Shown here: one piece after another, positions 14,613 through 19,310 of the stretch
Numbering within the stretch: the stretch's first letter is position 1
Layout: every line of letters starts with the position of its first letter
Assembly: GCA_964345635.1 (NCBI GenBank)
Contig: CAYFRM010000071.1
Location: 1-19,310 of the forward strand
Source of the DNA: WVXT01 sp964345635
Lineage (GTDB): Bacteria; UBA6262; WVXT01
Length of the DNA stretch: 19,310 nt
Direction: 5' to 3'
Translations under genes and position numbers: made by a program
The notes under the pieces: model-generated
What the model was told of the DNA's origin: nothing
Database searches by the model: none
Seen by the model: only the letters and a program-made list of their open reading frames with translations

Positions 14613-14625
14613 AGAAAGGAGGTGA
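14613..14625 (+). promoter_or_regulatory. Perfect anti-16S match without a start codon at normal spacing
   Basis: AGAAAGGAGGTGA matches the 16S rRNA tail over 13 bases, yet no ATG, GTG or TTG lies 5-10 bases downstream. The gene uses a second site (AGGAGG, about 14661-14666) before ATG 14673. It may be a standby ribosome site or an ancestral remnant. Confidence 0.45.
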
Positions 14626-14672
14626 ACAGCAGTAATAGATTTCAGGAATCTTTGAAAAAAAGGAGGGAAGTA

Positions 14673-15368
14673 ATGAAGAGTAAGACTATCTGGTTATCAG
14701 GAATGCTAACGCTAGTTCTACTTCTTGCGGGCTTGGCAACTTCTTTAGCAGTAGTGGATGAGACAGGCTCGGTTTCTGCCACAGCTACGCTGGGAGCGTC
14801 CACCTCACTATCAGTCCAGGCTAAGAAGATTAGCGACAACGGAACCGTTTCGGGAATCAATTTTGGTTCTCTCCCGGGAGGTACGGGAAATAAGTTGGCT
14901 CCCCATTACGTGGAAGTGCAGGTAGCGAGTAATTATGGAGCGTGGGAGCTGGAGGTTTACACCGATAACTTCACCACTCAGCCCGATACTAGCACCTGGG
15001 GATACCAGTATGGCGGAATGAAAGGTTCGACTGACGGTAATCGCGTGGCTGTCGCCTGGCAGGCATACAGAGCGACCACAAGTGTATCCGATCCCCCGGC
15101 TGCTCTTACTGGCTGGACATATCTCAAGGACAAGAAAGACGTAGATATTCCAGCAACAACCCCGGACGAGAGCTGGGCGAGCGCCCACAGTGATGGCTAC
15201 AGCAACATTGCTTATGGCGGACCCGATTACGTTATGGTGGTCGAGCCGGGCAGTACCGGAGAGTTGGATAGTGATAATACGCTGGTAGTTTATCTTGGTG
15301 GTCTCTTCGGCTCTGCTGCATCCGACTCGTATAACACGGTAATCGGCTTTGACCTTTATCACGAATAA
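14673..15368 (+). CDS. Small exported protein, possible fibre/coat subunit
   Basis: The 231-residue product starts at ATG 14673 behind AGGAGGGA. A signal peptide of about 26 residues ends at SLA. The mature part is Gly/Ser/Thr/Asp-rich and beta-strand-like, with no cysteine. I do not recognise the family. It is clearly paralogous to the N-terminal ~190 residues of the large protein at 17602-19310: shared blocks include LSVQAK, VYTDN, LKDK, DESW, YGGP, VYLGGLF and FDLYH at the end. It is the first gene after the riboswitch and is followed by a PapD-like chaperone gene, so a self-assembling surface subunit of pilus or coat-protein-U style is a fair guess. An upstream in-frame GTG (14622) would add 17 polar residues before the signal peptide and is not preferred. 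Confidence 0.8.
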   Translation: MKSKTIWLSGMLTLVLLLAGLATSLAVVDETGSVSATATLGASTSLSVQAKKISDNGTVSGINFGSLPGGTGNKLAPHYVEVQVASNYGAWELEVYTDNFTTQPDTSTWGYQYGGMKGSTDGNRVAVAWQAYRATTSVSDPPAALTGWTYLKDKKDVDIPATTPDESWASAHSDGYSNIAYGGPDYVMVVEPGSTGELDSDNTLVVYLGGLFGSAASDSYNTVIGFDLYHE

Positions 15369-15380
15369 GAGGTGGTTGGT

Positions 15381-15408
15381 CGCGTAGCTAAAGAGTGATA
15401 GCTATGCG
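15381..15408 (+). other. Intercistronic hairpin after the small exported gene
   Basis: CGCGTAGCTA and TAGCTATGCG pair over 10 bases (one G-T wobble) around AAGAGTGA. No T-run follows, so it is more likely an mRNA-stabilising or partially attenuating structure than a terminator. It starts 12 bases after the stop codon. Confidence 0.5.
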
Positions 15409-15442
15409 TTGTGGGGGTCTCGATAATTCGGGATGGCCGCCA

Positions 15443-15541
15443 TGTAGGGGTGGCACTCCGTGGCCACCCAGCAGGGAAGCCACACAGTCCGTCTCCTACG
15501 GTCTGCCAGACAAAGGGACGACACAGAGTCCGTCCCCTACG
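15443..15541. repeat. Three palindromic repeats before the chaperone gene
   Basis: Copies are at 15443-15470 (forward, TGGC/GCCA), 15471-15500 (reverse, badly paired and diverged) and 15512-15541 (reverse, GGGACGA/CCGTCCC with one mismatch). They lie between the small exported gene and the chaperone gene and end about 35 bases before its start. Confidence 0.82.
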
Positions 15542-15576
15542 GCCAATGCGGGATTAGATTTTGCAGAGGAGTTAAT

Positions 15577-16392
15577 GTGAAGAAACTTTTCTACATCTCA
15601 TTAGCGCTATTGTTTCTCAATCTTTCGCCTTTCCTGGTTAACGCCGGGATTGGCGTAAAACCGACAGTGACCGAACTTAGCCTTTCCGCGGGAAGGAAGA
15701 AAGCCGGAATTTTTAAGGTATTGAACGATGGAGATAAGACTGTCAAAGTGAAAGTTGAACTGGAGGATTGGGGGCGAAAAAAGGAAGAAATTAGAGTCGA
15801 TTCCTGGCTTAAGATTAAGCCGCGTGAATTCGAGCTCGCTCCGGGAAAGGCAAGAAGAGTGAAGTACAAGATAGAAGTGCCGGAGGAAGCAGAAGGCGAA
15901 ATGGTGGCAATGGTCTTTTTCGGTTCTCTGGCTCCCGCGGGCGGCGGAGTAGGAATAAAGACGCGCTTTGGAGTGAGCATCTATGTGGCTGTTAAAGGAA
16001 CGGAAGTCGTGGAAGCGAATATTGAGAAGTTCGATGTTACGAAATATGCCGGCGAAGATTCGGATAATTACGGAATCAATTTCGGAGTGACTGTAGAAAA
16101 TATGGGCAATGTCCATATTCGACCTAAAGGTAAAGTGGCTATAGATGACAAAGAGGGTAACAGAATAAAGGAGGTAGATATTTCCCATGGCTTTCCGGTC
16201 TTCCCTCAGGGTAAAAGAGCATTTCCGGCAATCTGGAAAAGAGGAGTGCTCCGTCCCGGCGAATATAAGGCGAAAGCTACTATCAACTACGGCGAACTTT
16301 ATGGTTTAAAGGATAAAATTTCTTCATATGAGGCTTTTTTTTCCGTAAATAAATGGGGGGAAATATTAGTAGAAGGAAGAAGAAATGATTAA
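15577..16392 (+). CDS. PapD-like periplasmic chaperone-type protein
   Basis: The 271-residue product starts at GTG 15577, supported by AGAGGAG about five bases upstream; an ATG at 15460 lies in a repeat and would bury the signal peptide. Residues 1-23 are a signal peptide ending VNA. The next ~120 residues match the N-terminal immunoglobulin-like domain of pilus chaperones: VKPTVTELSLSAG, FKVLNDGDKTVKVKVELEDW, a conserved-style LAPGKARRVKYKI strand, then VAMVFFGSL. A second Ig-like domain follows (GVTVENMGNVHIRPKGKV, LRPGEYKAKATINYGELYGL). It probably binds or stabilises subunits in the periplasm, or is itself part of the surface structure. No usher gene is visible. It overlaps the next gene by 8 bases, suggesting translational coupling. 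Confidence 0.75.
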   Translation: MKKLFYISLALLFLNLSPFLVNAGIGVKPTVTELSLSAGRKKAGIFKVLNDGDKTVKVKVELEDWGRKKEEIRVDSWLKIKPREFELAPGKARRVKYKIEVPEEAEGEMVAMVFFGSLAPAGGGVGIKTRFGVSIYVAVKGTEVVEANIEKFDVTKYAGEDSDNYGINFGVTVENMGNVHIRPKGKVAIDDKEGNRIKEVDISHGFPVFPQGKRAFPAIWKRGVLRPGEYKAKATINYGELYGLKDKISSYEAFFSVNKWGEILVEGRRND

Positions 16393-17572
16393 GAAAGTTT
16401 TGAACACAGCTACCGTCTTGAGTTTACTTCTTTGGTTATGTGGAATCGTCTTTGCCCAGGTTGACCGCACAGCAGAAGTGAGCGTAAATAGTGTCATAGA
16501 GGAACCGATTATTTACGGGCCGGTTCTGGACGATTTCAATGACGGTGGCAAGCTCAATAACTGGGGATATGATACCGGCTCATTTGTTAGTACGGGAGCA
16601 GCAAGTTGCGTTGATTCCCGGGACGCGGCTTCCCCCCAGGAGGGTTCCTTCTGTTTAAAACTTGATTACGATGTTTCGCTCGAGGAGAGTTATGCCGGAT
16701 ACTGGAGTCTGTTGCAGGGGGAAGACCTGAGTGGTTATACCTCTATCTCTCTCTGGGTTAAGGGAGCAGCGGGAGGGGAGTATTTTAAAGTAGAACTTAA
16801 GAATAATAGCACTGACGCTAATCGTAACCGCGCCGCAGTCTACGTTACCGATTATTTGGACGGCGGAGTAACCACCGCTTGGCAGCAGGTGACTATTCCC
16901 TTCCACAACTTCGTTAATCTTGACGGTTGGAATAATATGAAAGAACTGGTCTTTGTTTTTGAGAATTCTCAGAGCGTTACTAACGGAAGTCCCGTCCAGG
17001 GGACTATCTATATAGACAAAATATCGTTTGGCAGTTCTGCAGTAGACCACGTTAGAATTGACTACTTCGGGGATAAGTTAGGGACCTGTGCTCTGGGCGG
17101 TAATATGGGGGATATGCTCACTACGAAATTTACCCATTCATTTACTACTGACGTCTACAGGTCTTCGCCATATGCTCTGGAATCTACTTACGATGTAACT
17201 TCGGATTCATGGGGAGGACAGTTCGTAATATTTGGCGGCGGAGAGAATGGCTGGACTGAAATTCCTCACGATTTCAGTAACTATAACTACGTTAGCGTCT
17301 GGATAAAGGCTAAGTCTGCAACCGAGAATCCCAAGATATTAAAGGTAGAAGTTGTGGACCGCACTAGTCCGCCTTTTCCTGCTGTTTATCTGACCATAAC
17401 TACCAGCTGGTACCGGTACCGCATTCCTTTGAGCGCGTTCGCTGGACTTAATAAGAAGAACCTGAGAAAGATGACTTTCGTTTACGAGCGAGACGGAATA
17501 GGGGGAATAGATGCTGCTGGAGGTAGCAGGCAGGGAGTCCTTTATATAGACGATATGCAGTTTGAGAAATAA
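16385..17572 (+). CDS. Exported protein with two CBM11/CIA30-like jelly-roll domains
   Basis: The 395-residue product starts at ATG 16385, inside the end of the chaperone gene, with GAAGGAAG just upstream. A signal peptide of about 24 residues ends VFA-Q. Two similar beta-sandwich domains follow: residues ~45-215 (VLDDFNDGG, FCLKLDYDVS, TSISLWVKG, GTIYIDKISF) and ~218-395 (DYFGDKLGT, ALESTYDV, YVSVWIKAKS, GVLYIDDMQFEK). These follow the pattern of carbohydrate-binding or CIA30-like modules, and the first closely resembles the N-terminal domain of the lipoprotein at 2998-4950. No catalytic domain is present. The likely role is a surface lectin or adhesin subunit binding polysaccharide. The ligand is unknown. 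Confidence 0.78.
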   Translation: MIKKVLNTATVLSLLLWLCGIVFAQVDRTAEVSVNSVIEEPIIYGPVLDDFNDGGKLNNWGYDTGSFVSTGAASCVDSRDAASPQEGSFCLKLDYDVSLEESYAGYWSLLQGEDLSGYTSISLWVKGAAGGEYFKVELKNNSTDANRNRAAVYVTDYLDGGVTTAWQQVTIPFHNFVNLDGWNNMKELVFVFENSQSVTNGSPVQGTIYIDKISFGSSAVDHVRIDYFGDKLGTCALGGNMGDMLTTKFTHSFTTDVYRSSPYALESTYDVTSDSWGGQFVIFGGGENGWTEIPHDFSNYNYVSVWIKAKSATENPKILKVEVVDRTSPPFPAVYLTITTSWYRYRIPLSAFAGLNKKNLRKMTFVYERDGIGGIDAAGGSRQGVLYIDDMQFEK

Positions 17573-17601
17573 GTGAATCTATTTCTAGGTAGATAACTAA
17601 A

Positions 17602-19310
17602 ATGGTTGCGCCAATTTCACAGAACAGTTTGGCTAAAAGATTACTTTTCAGCTTCCTATTGGTAGCTACTATTCTGATAACAACAGGGAGTTCGACGGTG
17701 TCGTATGGCCAGGCTACTCTGTCAGTGCAGGCGAAAAATGTCGGTGACGATAGTAATGCCGCCTCGATAGACTTTGGCCAAATCATTCCCGGGACGAAAC
17801 TCGGCACACCGGGTCAATATATAGAGATAGGTTATGAATCCGACCAATCTCTCTGGTTTATCGACGTTTACACTGACAACACGAATTGGAGCGGCGGAGG
17901 GTACCAGAGGGGAGGTTTGATTACTGCTGACGGGAAGCAGAGGGCGCCTTTATTGTGGCGGGTTTACGATAACGTCCAGACAGGAGGTGTGCCTTTCGAC
18001 ACTACTGATGACTGGGCCTGGCTTAAAGATAAAGGTGACCTGGACGACCCCGATACATCTCAATATGATGAAAGCTGGATCGGGGCTTTCAGCGGTGGTT
18101 ACGCAAATATCTGTTATGGCGGTCCGGGTTACACCAATCTGTCCCCTTATCCGAATGTTCCTCCCGATGTTAGACCGGGAAGTTCCCCGATATATGTTTA
18201 CCTGGGAGGGCTCTTTGAAAGCGTTGGAGCGGGAGAATATACAACGATAATTTCATTCGATCTTTACCATCTTGCTCCCGAGGATAAGCCGGTTATTTCT
18301 CACAAGCCGATAGAGCAAATCGGGATTATCGGAAATAAAATAATATTTATCGCTAATATTACAGATGATAAGTCGGTAGAGAATGCCACCATTCACTACA
18401 AAATAGACAAAAGTGGCAAATGGGAAAGTAAGGCGATGACTTTGCAGGGAAGTCCCGCGGAGAAAACAGCAACTTATATTCTGCCTTCTCAGGTAATATC
18501 TCAACCATGCCACATATATTACTGGTTAGAGGCTGGCGACAGCGAAGGTAACATTGGTAGCTGGAGAGACGAAGCCTGGCCGCAGGTAATTGAAGTAACC
18601 CAAAGCGTCACGGCTACTGTCGGCTCCAAAGGAGGAAAAATAATTCTCCCCGACGGGAATTTTACTGACGGCGAAGTTATGGTCAACATTCCTGAAGGAG
18701 CGCTAAGTGGAACTACTAAAATAACCATAATACAGATTACTGATTTGAACAAGATACCAGGCTATGCTGGAACAGGAGATTGGCAACCCGTAGCAATTTA
18801 CAACTTTATTCCGGAAGGTACAAGATTCAAGAATCCGGTCACAATCACTCTGCTATACTTCGACATAGATAATGATGGCAGGCCGGAAGATTGGACAGGC
18901 AAAGAAATGGAGTTCAACGAGAGGCAACTGGCTTGCTATTGGTGGGACGGAATTAACTGGAGGCCGGTGGGCGGGAAGATTGATGGCGACAGAAATATTA
19001 CTACGATGAGGGTAAGCCACTTCAGCTACTATGGTCTGTTTAAGGCCCGCCCGATGGGAATTTCCGAATACCGACCCGAGGAGAAAATCATTACCCCCGC
19101 CTATGTCGACGGGAAAAATGATATTGCCTATTTCAGTGGTCTAAGCGGACAGATTACGACTATCAGGATTTACGATATTACCGGTAAGAAGATAAGGACA
19201 ATCGAGGGAGAGCCTTATGAATGGGACGGCAAAGACGAGGATGGCAACGTGGTGGAAAGTGGAGTATATATCTATCAGTTCAAAGCGGAAGTAAACGGAA
19301 AGAAAGAATT
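17602..19310 (+). CDS. Large multidomain exported surface protein (3' end outside window)
   Basis: ATG 17602 opens a frame that runs without a stop to the window end (569 residues visible). A signal peptide occupies about residues 1-36 (AKRLLFSFLLVATILI core). Residues ~38-228 are a paralogue of the small exported protein at 14673-15368, both ending FDLYH. Residues ~230-330 look Ig-like (YKIDKSGKWESKAM, YYWLEAGDSEGNIGSW). Residues ~334-475 resemble a ZU5-type domain (GSKGGKIILPDG, VNIPEGALSGTTKITI, SHFSYYGLF). From ~505 an FlgD-like Ig domain begins (IRIYDITGKKIRT, YEWDGKDEDGNVVESGVYIY), a module common at the C-termini of secreted surface proteins. It may be the anchor or tip that carries the subunit domain. 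A weak AGGTAG precedes the start, 29 bases after the upstream stop. Confidence 0.82.
   Translation, partial: MVAPISQNSLAKRLLFSFLLVATILITTGSSTVSYGQATLSVQAKNVGDDSNAASIDFGQIIPGTKLGTPGQYIEIGYESDQSLWFIDVYTDNTNWSGGGYQRGGLITADGKQRAPLLWRVYDNVQTGGVPFDTTDDWAWLKDKGDLDDPDTSQYDESWIGAFSGGYANICYGGPGYTNLSPYPNVPPDVRPGSSPIYVYLGGLFESVGAGEYTTIISFDLYHLAPEDKPVISHKPIEQIGIIGNKIIFIANITDDKSVENATIHYKIDKSGKWESKAMTLQGSPAEKTATYILPSQVISQPCHIYYWLEAGDSEGNIGSWRDEAWPQVIEVTQSVTATVGSKGGKIILPDGNFTDGEVMVNIPEGALSGTTKITIIQITDLNKIPGYAGTGDWQPVAIYNFIPEGTRFKNPVTITLLYFDIDNDGRPEDWTGKEMEFNERQLACYWWDGINWRPVGGKIDGDRNITTMRVSHFSYYGLFKARPMGISEYRPEEKIITPAYVDGKNDIAYFSGLSGQITTIRIYDITGKKIRTIEGEPYEWDGKDEDGNVVESGVYIYQFKAEVNGKKE

Noticed and set aside
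15460..15576. ATG start for the chaperone-like gene
   Set aside because: It would place 39 polar, repeat-derived residues before the signal peptide; GTG 15577 has AGAGGAG upstream.

Overview
The window looks like a chromosomal segment of an uncultured Gram-negative bacterium. The most plausible placement is Omnitrophota or a neighbouring candidate phylum. This is an inference from a very long membrane-anchored protein of unknown function at the left edge, lipoprotein and periplasmic export signals, and a dense family of roughly 26-30 base palindromic repeats. Base composition is moderate, the standard code is used (TGA is a stop), and every supported gene is on the + strand. No tRNA, rRNA or CRISPR array was seen.

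Layout. (1) 2-2668: the 3' part of a long gene of unknown function. (2) 2669-2997: a repeat array followed by a strong sigma70-type promoter. (3) 2998-14351: a probable carbohydrate-uptake operon. It encodes a surface lipoprotein with a jelly-roll domain and a glycoamylase-family (GH144-like) domain, a solute-binding protein fused to a MalF-type permease, a MalG-type permease, a GH35 glycosidase and a GH94 phosphorylase. No transport ATPase is present. A REP-associated tyrosine transposase (RAYT) gene sits between the GH35 and GH94 genes, and repeat arrays fill almost every gap. (4) 14352-14672: a control region with three 11-base-spaced TTTTACA boxes, a promoter, a probable c-di-GMP-I (GEMM) riboswitch and an intrinsic terminator. 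(5) 14673-19310: a surface-structure operon encoding a small exported protein, a PapD-like chaperone, an exported protein with two jelly-roll domains, and a large multidomain exported protein cut by the window end. Its N-terminal domain is a paralogue of the small exported protein.

How the parts may work together. The first operon reads as: bind and cut a beta-glucan outside the cell, import the oligosaccharides, trim them with GH35, and phosphorolyse them with GH94. Co-occurrence of a GH144-like enzyme, GH94 and GH35 makes beta-1,2-glucan a reasonable but unproven substrate. The second operon looks like a c-di-GMP-controlled surface fibre or adhesin set.

The most unusual feature is the repeat family. 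Its stem bases change while pairing is kept, and the loop stays close to ACTCYGTG. Copies lie in three places inside reading frames, supply a stop codon, and abut start codons. One ~80-base composite occurs three times, once inverted. Two units are bounded by short direct duplications (14 and 9 bases) that look like insertion scars. A RAYT gene lies among the repeats.
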